Both the position numbers and the translations under genes were made by a program. A stretch of 5,698 bases of DNA from Clostridia bacterium. Its GTDB lineage: Bacteria; Bacillota; Clostridia; Oscillospirales; CAG-382. Under the pieces are notes generated by a model. That model was not told the DNA's origin, did no database searches, and saw only the letters and a list, made by a program, of their open reading frames with translations. The stretch lies in contig JAFQII010000294.1 in the NCBI GenBank assembly GCA_017397605.1, positions 1 to 5,698 of the forward strand, read 5' to 3'. Shown one piece after another: positions 1-5,698 of this stretch (position 1 is the first letter of the stretch; each line of letters opens with the position of its first letter).

Positions 1-1133
1 AAAAGGGCGCGGAATACGACCTGCTGGCGGGCGTCAAGGGCAACGATGATCGCGACGGCGACATCACGGACCGGATCGAGATCAACAAAGGAGGGTTTGA
101 CCCCATGGTTCCGGGCGAATACACCGTAACGTATTTCCTCGCGGACAAAGCGGGCAATGCCGCAGAGCCGCAGTTTAAAAAGATCACCGTCGTCGAGACG
201 GATGTGCTGGAAGCGTATCCCGTATGGGAAGGCGAGATCGACGGCGAGGTCAAAAATCCCACGCCTGCACCCGTGTTTGGCGGCGCGTGGTACTACAAGA
301 CCGTTTCCAGCCGCGATCAATGGGTGGGTATTGAGACGACCGTGACCCTGCCCGAGCTGGACATCGACCGCTACAAGGCGGAGTACGACACCTCGCTGAA
401 CATCGATCCCAATGTGCAGAACCTCGACAACCCGTCGATCTATCTCGGCGGCAATGCCGTTTCCGAGTCCGACGTGGGGCTGTCGCTTTCCAAGGTGGCG
501 CTGAACAGCTCGGGGACGCTCAGCAAGGGCAGCGTGGCGTTCCGCCCGTTCTGGCGCTATATCACAAGCGAGGATCAGGATGTGGGCGGCTATGACGCGC
601 ACGGCGGCGAATACGCTGTTTCTGCAAACGGAGACAACTGCATCGCCAATTACCATTGGAAATACACCGAGTATTACTACCTGCCGGGCGATACCCTGCG
701 TATCATCGTGCATGTTCCCGAGGAAGGCAAGATGCAGCTGCAGATCGAGGTGATAGAGGTCTCTACCCTGCCGTCTTCCATAGAAATGCGCGAGAAATAC
801 GGCTGGAAAGCGCCTGCCGATTTCCTCAGCCCCGTGTTCACTTCCCCCGGACACGGCACGGGTATGGATGCGGAATTCAAACGCGTCTGTGCGATCGACC
901 AGTCGGGTAACGAGGGCGGAACGGCAATCGCAACCGATACGACCGTGACGGATGTGATCTGGCACGAAACGTATCTCTACCGAGAGATCGACGGCACGGT
1001 CTACCGCGTGCCGATGGACGAGACGCGCCGCGCTTCCACCGCCGCACCCGACGCGGACAAATTCACCGTCACGCACGACGGTGTCGACACCGATAAAGGC
1101 GGCGAAGTCGTAAGCATTCATCCGGGAAAATAA
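1..1133 (+). CDS. C-terminal part of a surface/secreted protein with an Ig-like (DUF5011-type) domain; 5' end outside the window
   Basis: The reading frame is open from the left edge (first whole codon at base 3), leaving about 376 residues. The first ~60 residues read as a bacterial surface Ig-like/DUF5011 repeat: a YDLLAGV start, an acidic DDRDGDITDRI stretch, then PGEYTVTYFLADKAGNAA. Such repeats act as spacers in exported proteins. The remaining ~310 residues are rich in aromatic and acidic residues with alternating beta-like patterns, including YLGGNAVSESDVGLSLSKV, FRPFWRY and YYYLPGDTLRIIVHV. I do not recognise this family; a carbohydrate-binding or lectin-like beta-sandwich is possible but unproven. 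The C-terminus (SIHPGK) has no LPXTG motif, membrane helix or S-layer homology repeat, so any anchor must lie upstream or be absent. The ATG at 105 is internal, because the Ig-like domain starts before it. The gene ends just before a strong terminator and appears unrelated to the transporter operon downstream. Confidence 0.85.
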   Translation, partial: KGAEYDLLAGVKGNDDRDGDITDRIEINKGGFDPMVPGEYTVTYFLADKAGNAAEPQFKKITVVETDVLEAYPVWEGEIDGEVKNPTPAPVFGGAWYYKTVSSRDQWVGIETTVTLPELDIDRYKAEYDTSLNIDPNVQNLDNPSIYLGGNAVSESDVGLSLSKVALNSSGTLSKGSVAFRPFWRYITSEDQDVGGYDAHGGEYAVSANGDNCIANYHWKYTEYYYLPGDTLRIIVHVPEEGKMQLQIEVIEVSTLPSSIEMREKYGWKAPADFLSPVFTSPGHGTGMDAEFKRVCAIDQSGNEGGTAIATDTTVTDVIWHETYLYREIDGTVYRVPMDETRRASTAAPDADKFTVTHDGVDTDKGGEVVSIHPGK

Positions 1134-1145
1134 ATACAAACACGC

Positions 1146-1178
1146 ACACGCAGATCGGTTTGGTCTGCGTGTTTTTTT
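1146..1178 (+). terminator. Rho-independent terminator after the surface-protein gene
   Basis: A perfect 9-bp stem, ACACGCAGA (1146-1154) with TCTGCGTGT (1164-1172), closes a 9-base loop. A run of seven T residues (1172-1178) follows directly. It starts 12 bases after the stop codon at 1131-1133 and separates the surface-protein transcript from the operon promoter 11 bases further on. Confidence 0.9.
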
Positions 1179-1188
1179 GCGCAAAAAC

Positions 1189-1217
1189 TTGACACGGGGC
1201 AAACTATTTGCTATGAT
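1189..1217 (+). promoter_or_regulatory. Sigma-A/sigma-70 promoter of the DUF4430-ecfT-ecfA-ceramidase-like operon
   Basis: A perfect -35 box TTGACA (1189-1194) is followed by a 17-base spacer and the -10 box TATGAT (1212-1217), a 5/6 match to TATAAT. An A-run (1183-1187) sits just upstream of the -35. Transcription should begin near 1223-1225, giving a leader of only about 25 bases before the ATG at 1251. That is too short for a riboswitch, so any control must act at the promoter itself. Confidence 0.85.
1199..1211. repeat. Short inverted repeat inside the promoter spacer, possible operator
   Basis: GCAAA (1199-1203) and TTTGC (1207-1211) are perfect inverted arms around a 3-base centre. They lie entirely between the -35 and -10 boxes and touch the -10, where a bound repressor would block RNA polymerase or a MerR-type regulator could act. 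The arms are only 5 bp, so chance is a real alternative. Confidence 0.3.
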
Positions 1218-1234
1218 GTAAAGGATGTAGAACG

Positions 1235-1241
1235 AAAGGGG
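1235..1241 (+). promoter_or_regulatory. Ribosome binding site for the DUF4430 gene
   Basis: The purine run AAAGGGG lies 9 bases before the ATG at 1251. It supports that start for the first gene of the operon. Confidence 0.6.
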
Positions 1242-1250
1242 TGCGCACAC

Positions 1251-1787
1251 ATGACGGGCGAACAGATCAGATGGCTTTTGGTCGCGGTCGTGACGGTTGC
1301 CGCGCTCCTTTTTTGCACCGTTTTTGTGTGCAAAAAACGAAAAAAAGACGCCGCGCTGGCGTTGTTTGTCGGCTCGGCTTTGACCGTGTTTTTGGTGCTG
1401 TCTGTTTTTCATTCCGTACAGGAATACGGCGCGGGCAACCTGCCCGCGATCGGGGAAGGAGACCCGACCGTTACCGTTTGTATTGACGCGACGGCGGCAA
1501 AGCGCGGCATGCTGTTTGAGGAGACGGAGCTTTTGCTCTACGAGGGCGAAAGTGCGTTGGATATCCTGAAACGCGTCTGCGAGACGCAAAACATCCGCAT
1601 CGAGACCAACGGCGACTATGTCGAAGGCATTGACGGGCTGTACGAATTTGACCTCGGCAGTGAGTCGGGCTGGATGTTTGAAGTCGACGGCAAACGCATG
1701 GGCGTTTCGTCCGCGGACTATGCGCCCGCAGACGGCGATGCGATCGTCTGGGTGTACGTCACCTCATATACGGAGGTGGGTTCATGA
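1251..1787 (+). CDS. Membrane-anchored DUF4430 (transcobalamin-like) protein, first gene of an ECF transporter operon
   Basis: This is a 178-residue protein. Residues ~9-26 and ~34-53 are hydrophobic helices joined by a basic loop, KKRKKD (28-33). By the positive-inside rule the loop is cytoplasmic and both termini are outside. Residues ~72-171 match the DUF4430 pattern: a VTVCIDA strand, LYEGESALDILKRV helix, YVEGIDGLYEF, the hallmark SGWMFEVDGKRMG, and a DGDAIVWVYVT final strand. DUF4430 shares its fold with the C-terminal domain of transcobalamin/intrinsic factor and often sits beside ECF transporter genes. The domain therefore probably displays a ligand-binding or partner-binding surface outside the membrane, acting with the transporter encoded next. 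It lacks the cleavable signal peptide or lipobox common in family members and uses a two-helix anchor instead. Its stop overlaps the ecfT start (ATGA), suggesting coupled translation. With two helices it is too small to be a standard six-helix S component. The ligand is unknown; cobalamin cannot be claimed. Confidence 0.85.
   Translation: MTGEQIRWLLVAVVTVAALLFCTVFVCKKRKKDAALALFVGSALTVFLVLSVFHSVQEYGAGNLPAIGEGDPTVTVCIDATAAKRGMLFEETELLLYEGESALDILKRVCETQNIRIETNGDYVEGIDGLYEFDLGSESGWMFEVDGKRMGVSSADYAPADGDAIVWVYVTSYTEVGS
1772..1779 (+). promoter_or_regulatory. Ribosome binding site for ecfT, inside the end of the DUF4430 gene
   Basis: GGAGGTGG is a near-perfect Shine-Dalgarno sequence a few bases before the ATG at 1784. 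It decides the ecfT start and fits translational coupling through the ATGA stop/start overlap (1784-1787). Confidence 0.8.
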
Positions 1788-2575
1788 GAGAATTGCACCC
1801 CGCGTGTGCGTTTGTATTGCTTTGCATGCTGATCTTGCTGTCCGCGTTTTCTCTGTCGCCTGCGGTCATCGCGTTCTCACTTTGCGGCTCGGTCGCGTTT
1901 TGCGCGCTGACGGGCGGAGCATGGGGGCAAGTGAAGCTTTCCGCTATGCTCATTTTGCTGTTTGCCGTGACAAACTCGCTGTTTTCGCATGCGGGGGAGA
2001 CGGTGCTGTTTTATCTCAATTACAATGCCGTGACGGTCGAGTCGATCGTCTACGGTGCCAAAATCGGCGGCATGATGGCGGGAACGCTTTGCTGGTTTGC
2101 CGCGTTTGCGCGTGTGCTGGACACGGAGCGCTTGCTGTATTTATTCGGGCGCGTCCTGCCCAAGACCGCGCTGTTGCTTTGCGCCGGGGAACGCATGACG
2201 TTGCAGATCAAACGCCGTCACGCGTCGATCGCCGAGTCGCAAAAGCAAGCGCTGTCTCAAGAAGACAGCGCGATCGAAAAGATGCGTTTCCATGCGCGCG
2301 TGCTCTCGGTCACCATGTCCGTCACATTAGAGCAGGCGGTGCAAAGCGGACGGTCGATGAAAGCGCGCGGCTACGGCTTGAAAGGCCGCACGTCCTACGG
2401 GCTGTTCCGTTTCGGCAGGTCGGACGCGCTGTTTCTTGCCGTGTCTGTTTTGCTTGCAGGCTTTGCCGCGGCGGGAATGCTGACGGAAGACAAGTTTTTG
2501 CTTGCTTGTTTCGGCGTGCTTTGCGCATTGCCTGCCATTCGTGAAGGGAGGGAGCTGTGGCGATGGAGATCCTAA
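1784..2575 (+). CDS. ecfT: ECF transporter transmembrane (T) component, EcfT/CbiQ family
   Basis: This 263-residue integral membrane protein has the usual length for the family. In ECF transporters the T component links the substrate-binding S protein to the ATPases and transmits ATP-driven movement. Hydrophobic segments are seen at about 8-22, 26-43, 51-68, 90-110, 213-231 and 236-250. A long charged cytoplasmic stretch (~112-205) corresponds to the coupling helices. It contains the basic KRRH cluster (143-146) and the family's diagnostic Ala-Arg-Gly motif in SMKARGYGLKGRTSY (191-205), which contacts the ATPases. The LHP near the N-terminus is also typical. The start follows an excellent ribosome binding site and overlaps the preceding stop by four bases; the 3' end overlaps the ATPase gene by 19 bases. 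Order and overlap indicate one transporter complex. The substrate cannot be read from a T component. Confidence 0.92.
   Translation: MRELHPACAFVLLCMLILLSAFSLSPAVIAFSLCGSVAFCALTGGAWGQVKLSAMLILLFAVTNSLFSHAGETVLFYLNYNAVTVESIVYGAKIGGMMAGTLCWFAAFARVLDTERLLYLFGRVLPKTALLLCAGERMTLQIKRRHASIAESQKQALSQEDSAIEKMRFHARVLSVTMSVTLEQAVQSGRSMKARGYGLKGRTSYGLFRFGRSDALFLAVSVLLAGFAAAGMLTEDKFLLACFGVLCALPAIREGRELWRWRS
2546..2552 (+). promoter_or_regulatory. Ribosome binding site for ecfA; choice between GTG 2557 and ATG 2563
   Basis: GGGAGGG lies 4 bases before GTG 2557 and 10 bases before the in-frame ATG 2563. The spacing is slightly short for one and slightly long for the other, so the true start may be either. 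The difference is only two residues (fMet-Ala). Confidence 0.6.
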
Positions 2576-4131
2576 AGGTTGATCGGCTTTCGTTTGCTTA
2601 TGCGGAAGCGGATAAAGAAGCGCTGTGCGACGTTTCGTTTGCGCTGGAATCGGGCAGCTTTACTGTCCTGACGGGCGACTCGGGGAGCGGCAAAAGTACG
2701 CTTTTGCGCTTGCTCAAGCGAGAGATTGCCCCGCGCGGAACGGCAAGCGGTGACATTGCCGTTTGCGGTGTGGCGCAAAACATGCTTTCCGACCGTGAAT
2801 CGGCAAGCAGGATCGGATTTGTATCCCAATATCCCGACGAGCAGATCGTTACCGACCGCGTGTGGCACGAGCTGGCGTTTGGACTGGAGAGCCTGGGAAA
2901 AGACGATGCGTTTATGCGTCGGCGCGTGGCGGAGATCGCTTCGTTTTTTGGCATCGGCGACTGGTTTCGCATGCAGACGGATGCGCTGTCGGGCGGACAA
3001 AAGCAGTTGCTTTGCCTGGCATCCGTGCTGGCGGCCGAGCCCGATATCTTGCTGTTGGACGAGCCGACTTCCAGACTTGATCCCGTGTCGGAGGCGGAGT
3101 TTTTGTCGCTGTTGGAGCGTCTGAACCGCGAGCTGGGCATTACTGTATTGCTTTCGGCGCACGATACCGAGCGCGTGTTTGGCATGGCGGACCGCGTACT
3201 GCATCTGCAGGACGGACGGCTTATTTTTGACGGCACGCCGCGCGCGTTTGCGACGGCGGTTGCGATCGAAAAGGTCGGCTGTCTGCCTTCCGCTTCGCAA
3301 ATTTACCGCAAGGCAAGCTTTTCGGGCGCATGCCCCTTGACCGTCTCGGAGGGACGGCGCATGCTGGACGGCAAAACGCTGACTTGTCCCGAAACACCCC
3401 CAAAACCGTTTGGCGATACGGTTTTGAAAGCAAAAGACCTTTGCTTTCGTTTTACCCGCGAGGGCAAGGTGCTCGCGGACCACATTACGTTTGAATTGCA
3501 TGCGGGGGAGCATCTTTGCTTGCTGGGCGGCAACGGGTCGGGCAAAACGACCTTGCTCCGCCTGCTGTGCGGTGCGTTAAAGCCCGTTTCGGGCAAGGTG
3601 CGCGCCGTCGGCGAGATTGCGTACCTTCCGCAAGAACCGCAAACGCTGTTCGGCGAGCCGAGCGTCCGCGAGGATTTTTTGTTGTACTGCAAAAAGGTAA
3701 ATAAAACGCCCGAGTTGATCGGACGGGTTGCCGAACGGATCGGCATCGCGCATCTGCTTGACCGTCATCCGTACGACTTGAGCGGTGGTGAACTGCAGCT
3801 CTGTGCGGTTGCAAAGCTGCTGTTGCAAGACCCGCGCGTGCTGTTGCTGGACGAGCCGACCAAGGGCTTGGACGCCGCCGCAAGGGGACGGCTGACGAAT
3901 GTTTTGCAAGAGCTGACCGCGTCGGGCGTTGCCGTTTTGACTGTGACGCATGACGTGCGGTTTGCCGCATCCTCCGCCTACACCTGCGCACTATTGTTTG
4001 ACGGCAATCTGCACACTCCCGAGCCGACGCGCGACTTTTTTGCGCAAAACCGTTTTTATACCACACCGACCTCCCGCATGACAGACGGCATCTGCATCCT
4101 GCCCGAGGACGTAATATACCACATAAACTGA
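2557..4131 (+). CDS. ecfA: ECF transporter ATPase with two fused ABC domains (EcfA1-EcfA2 type)
   Basis: This 524-residue protein supplies both nucleotide-binding domains of an ECF transporter in one chain, like the YkoD-type fusions, where many ECF systems use two separate ATPases. Domain 1 (about 4-235) has Walker A GDSGSGKST (40-48), Q-loop Gln91, signature LSGGQ (144-148), Walker B ILLLDEP (164-170) and switch His202. Domain 2 (about 287-485) has Walker A GGNGSGKTT (324-332), Q-loop Gln359, signature LSGGE (408-412), Walker B VLLLDEP (428-434) and switch His465. Both Walker B glutamates and both switch histidines are present, so both sites should hydrolyse ATP. A ~50-residue linker (about 236-286) joins them, and a ~40-residue tail (485-524, containing RFYTTPTSRM) follows domain 2. 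It should act at the cytoplasmic face with the EcfT encoded immediately upstream. The GTG start at 2557 is used here; ATG 2563 is equally plausible. Confidence 0.93.
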   Translation: MAMEILKVDRLSFAYAEADKEALCDVSFALESGSFTVLTGDSGSGKSTLLRLLKREIAPRGTASGDIAVCGVAQNMLSDRESASRIGFVSQYPDEQIVTDRVWHELAFGLESLGKDDAFMRRRVAEIASFFGIGDWFRMQTDALSGGQKQLLCLASVLAAEPDILLLDEPTSRLDPVSEAEFLSLLERLNRELGITVLLSAHDTERVFGMADRVLHLQDGRLIFDGTPRAFATAVAIEKVGCLPSASQIYRKASFSGACPLTVSEGRRMLDGKTLTCPETPPKPFGDTVLKAKDLCFRFTREGKVLADHITFELHAGEHLCLLGGNGSGKTTLLRLLCGALKPVSGKVRAVGEIAYLPQEPQTLFGEPSVREDFLLYCKKVNKTPELIGRVAERIGIAHLLDRHPYDLSGGELQLCAVAKLLLQDPRVLLLDEPTKGLDAAARGRLTNVLQELTASGVAVLTVTHDVRFAASSAYTCALLFDGNLHTPEPTRDFFAQNRFYTTPTSRMTDGICILPEDVIYHIN

Positions 4132-4138
4132 AAGGAAG
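4131..4138 (+). promoter_or_regulatory. Ribosome binding site for the ceramidase-like gene
   Basis: AAAGGAAG begins at the last base of the ecfA stop codon and lies 8 bases before the ATG at 4147. It supports this start and, with the 15-base gap and no terminator, co-transcription with the transporter genes. Confidence 0.65.
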
Positions 4139-4146
4139 CAAACATC

Positions 4147-5598
4147 ATGGCTGTATGTAGCTTTGCAAAATTTTCTCTCAAAGGAACCTTTACACCCCGT
4201 TGGGAATACGCGACGGACCTGTATTGCCGTCTGTTTTACATCCGCAGTGAGGACGAGCAGGTGCTGTTCTGCGCGTTTGATTCGCTGGGCACCTGGGCTT
4301 GCGACGCGCGCAAATTCTGTGCGGAAGTAGGCAAGGCATGCGGCATTCCCGCAAAGAGCATTGTCTTTCACGAACTGCAGGCGCATGCCGCGCCGTACAC
4401 CGACAACATGCATGAGGGCATGGACGCGATCATCGCACGCGCGGTCGAAACGGTCAAAGGCATGCAGGCAAACGCCGTCCCCTTTGTCTGCGAGGTGACG
4501 GAATCGTATTTCGGCACGGATTGCAGCTTTAACCGTGAGCAGTACGTCGAGGGCTTGGGCGGTGTAACCGTCTGGACGGGCATGACGTTTGACAACGAAG
4601 GACGCCCCTGCACGCAAAACGAGGCGATCATGTTGCTCAAGGATTACCGTCCGGGCATGAAGGTATTGGAAAAGCCCTTGTATTTTGACAACCTCAACGA
4701 TCCGCACGCATATCTGTTTGTGTTCCGCGGCATGGACGGCAAGGTGCTGGGCACGATGTCCCGTTTTGCGGCGCATCCCGACGTGGCGGTGCTGTTTGAA
4801 CTGCGCCCCGTGGAAGGCAAGGCGGAAATGTACCGCTACGACTACGACTGGCCGGGGTACCTGTCCACCAAGCTCGAAAAAAATTTTGGCGGTACTTCCA
4901 TCTACATCAACGGCCCGTGCGGTGATTTGACGACCAAGAAAGGCTACGACGGCATCGACGACTTTGAAGCCAGCGATGCGGAATGCAAGCGCCTCGGCAC
5001 GTGGTTTGCCGAAAAGCTCACAAAATCGTTCTCCGAAAACCGCCGTGTGCTCAAACACACCGAGCTGCTCAAGACCGCGACCTTTACCGTCACCGTTCCG
5101 ATGCGCGACGATATGCCGCACAGCAAAGCGGAGGCTTGGGAACAGCACGACGCGCTGTGCAAGCTGTCCGAGGAGCAGTACCAAGCGGTACGCAATGACC
5201 CGACCAAAACGCCCGCAGAGGTCAAGCGCGCGATCGACGACTGGTATAAACTGCGCTACAATTGCAGTATGGCGACCTCGATTTGCGGCTTTGACGATGA
5301 GACGCTCGCTTCGCGCAAGGTGACGATCGACATTCCCTGCGTACGGTTTGCAGACTATCTGTTTGTCGGTGTGCCGGGCGAGAGCCTGACGGAGCTTTCA
5401 ACGTGGCTGCGTTCCACCTTTACGGGCGCAAAAACCATTCCGATCGACCAGTGCAACGGCTACTACAGCTACATGGCAACGCCGCGCTCACTGACGCTGG
5501 GCGGATACACCTACTGGTGCAGTTGGACCACGAGAGAAACCATCCCCGAAATGCAAAGACAACTCGTTCCGCTGATCAACCGATTCTTGGAAGACTGA
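4147..5598 (+). CDS. Cytosolic neutral/alkaline ceramidase-superfamily protein (putative metal-dependent amidohydrolase)
   Basis: This 483-residue protein has no signal peptide or membrane helix. Its order of motifs follows the neutral/alkaline non-lysosomal ceramidase family, zinc enzymes that hydrolyse the amide bond of ceramides. An N-terminal strand FAKFSLKGTFTP (6-17) is followed by VLFCAFDSLG (39-48) and QAHAAP (78-83, matching the family's THSGP). Then come RFAAHPDV (206-213), DYDWPGYLS (232-240), INGPCGD (254-260), VGVPGES (407-413) and NGYYSYMAT (437-445). The known zinc ligands (His, His, Glu, Tyr) correspond to His80, His210, Glu412 and Tyr439 or Tyr442, so the protein is probably catalytically competent. 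It has the N-terminal catalytic domain only and lacks the C-terminal Ig-like domain of secreted ceramidases. Seventeen cysteines and no export signal point to a reducing cytosol. It follows ecfA by 15 bases, so its substrate may be something the transporter imports. The family match is by recalled motifs; true ceramide substrate specificity is doubtful. Confidence 0.75.
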   Translation: MAVCSFAKFSLKGTFTPRWEYATDLYCRLFYIRSEDEQVLFCAFDSLGTWACDARKFCAEVGKACGIPAKSIVFHELQAHAAPYTDNMHEGMDAIIARAVETVKGMQANAVPFVCEVTESYFGTDCSFNREQYVEGLGGVTVWTGMTFDNEGRPCTQNEAIMLLKDYRPGMKVLEKPLYFDNLNDPHAYLFVFRGMDGKVLGTMSRFAAHPDVAVLFELRPVEGKAEMYRYDYDWPGYLSTKLEKNFGGTSIYINGPCGDLTTKKGYDGIDDFEASDAECKRLGTWFAEKLTKSFSENRRVLKHTELLKTATFTVTVPMRDDMPHSKAEAWEQHDALCKLSEEQYQAVRNDPTKTPAEVKRAIDDWYKLRYNCSMATSICGFDDETLASRKVTIDIPCVRFADYLFVGVPGESLTELSTWLRSTFTGAKTIPIDQCNGYYSYMATPRSLTLGGYTYWCSWTTRETIPEMQRQLVPLINRFLED

Positions 5599-5609
5599 CC
5601 AAACGAAAA

Positions 5610-5638
5610 TTGTCAGAATTGTGCGTTTTGCATATACT
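5610..5638 (+). promoter_or_regulatory. Sigma-A/sigma-70 promoter for a gene beyond the right edge
   Basis: TTGTCA (5610-5615, 5/6 match to TTGACA) and TATACT (5633-5638, 5/6 match to TATAAT) are separated by exactly 17 bases. Transcription would begin near 5645. It starts only 12 bases after the stop of the ceramidase-like gene and points rightward, so the downstream gene probably has its own transcript. Confidence 0.65.
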
Positions 5639-5642
5639 TTTA

Positions 5643-5688
5643 TTGATGTTGCACAAAAACAAATGAATGTTTTTGTAAAATACATCAA
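5643..5688. repeat. Nested inverted repeat at the predicted start of transcription, candidate operator or leader hairpin
   Basis: Outer arms TTGATGT (5643-5649) and ACATCAA (5682-5688) enclose inner arms ACAAAAAC (5653-5660) and GTTTTTGT (5669-5676) around an 8-base loop. All 15 arm pairs are perfect, with 3- and 5-base internal bulges between the two sets. It begins at the expected start site of the promoter at 5610-5638, so it could be a repressor site or a structured 5' leader. AT-rich sequence raises the chance of accidental pairing. Confidence 0.45.
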
Positions 5689-5698
5689 AATTCATTCT

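Larger units (their letters stand above)
5599..5698. other. AT-rich intergenic region after the operon
   Basis: This 100-base non-coding stretch is clearly richer in A and T than the genes. It contains a promoter-like site and a nested inverted repeat, listed separately. No convincing intrinsic terminator for the operon is visible: the hairpin present is A/T-only in most pairs and is not followed by a T-run. Confidence 0.7.

Noticed and set aside
105..1133. ATG at 105 as the true start of the first gene, with AGGAGG-like purines upstream (about 89-94)
   Set aside because: The same frame is open to the window edge and encodes the first half of the Ig-like domain before the ATG, so the ATG is internal and the purine run is codons for Lys-Gly-Gly.
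1174..1187. Perfect 14-bp palindrome TTTTTGCGCAAAAA between the terminator and the promoter
   Set aside because: It is explained by the terminator T-run and the A-run upstream of the -35 box flanking GCGC; an operator is possible but nothing else supports it.
1218..1250. Cobalamin or other riboswitch before the DUF4430/ecf operon
   Set aside because: The predicted leader is only about 25 bases, with no room for an aptamer, and no conserved riboswitch box is visible.
1618..2544. Plus-strand 308-codon open frame overlapping the DUF4430 and ecfT genes
   Set aside because: It is out of frame with two genes that have clear family motifs, ribosome binding sites and an ATGA overlap. Its product is Arg/Ala/Cys-rich with no domain.
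2572..3513. Long minus-strand open frame (313 codons) opposite ecfA
   Set aside because: It is antisense to conserved ABC motifs and is rich in Arg, Lys and Gln with no domain pattern, so it is a composition artefact.
3991..5184. Long minus-strand open frame (397 codons) opposite ecfA and the ceramidase-like gene
   Set aside because: It lies antisense to two well-supported genes, spans their junction, shows no recognisable domain, and has the Arg/His/Val-rich composition typical of the shadow of a GC-rich gene.
5653..5676. Hairpin ACAAAAAC/GTTTTTGT as an intrinsic terminator of the operon
   Set aside because: The stem is almost all A-T pairs and is followed by A-rich sequence rather than a T-run, and it lies downstream of a promoter pointing the same way.

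Overview
The window looks like chromosomal DNA of a moderately GC-rich (roughly mid-to-upper 50s percent by eye), probably anaerobic Firmicutes/Clostridia-type bacterium. The reasons are purine-rich Shine-Dalgarno sites before each gene, sigma-A promoters, an ECF-type transporter with a DUF4430 protein, a surface protein with a bacterial Ig-like domain, and a cysteine-rich cytosolic enzyme. All real genes are on the + strand. No RNA genes, CRISPR arrays, insertion sequences or attachment sites were found. Assignment to a genus is not possible from the sequence alone.

Layout. (1) 1-1133 is the 3' end of a large exported or surface protein: one Ig-like (DUF5011-type) repeat followed by a beta-rich C-terminal region of unknown family. 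It ends at a strong intrinsic terminator (1146-1178). (2) A consensus sigma-A promoter (TTGACA-N17-TATGAT, 1189-1217) starts a tight four-gene operon. Gene one (1251-1787) is a two-helix membrane-anchored DUF4430 protein. Gene two (1784-2575) is an EcfT-type transmembrane component. Gene three (2557-4131) is a tandem-ATPase EcfA. Gene four (4147-5598) is a member of the neutral/alkaline ceramidase superfamily without a signal peptide. Consecutive genes overlap by 4 and 19 bases and are then separated by 15 bases. (3) 5599-5698 is an AT-rich intergenic stretch with a second good promoter (5610-5638) and a nested inverted repeat (5643-5688) at its expected transcription start. It probably controls a gene beyond the window.

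How the genes may work together. EcfT and the fused EcfA make a complete energizing module for vitamin/micronutrient-type uptake, but the operon encodes no recognisable six-helix S (substrate-specificity) component. The position an S gene or substrate-capture partner might fill is held by the DUF4430 protein, whose domain faces outward on two helices and resembles the C-terminal domain of transcobalamin. The last gene keeps the metal-binding pattern of neutral ceramidase (His80, His210, Glu412, Tyr439/442) but appears cytosolic, so it may hydrolyse an amide in a compound brought in by the transporter. That link is inference from gene order only.
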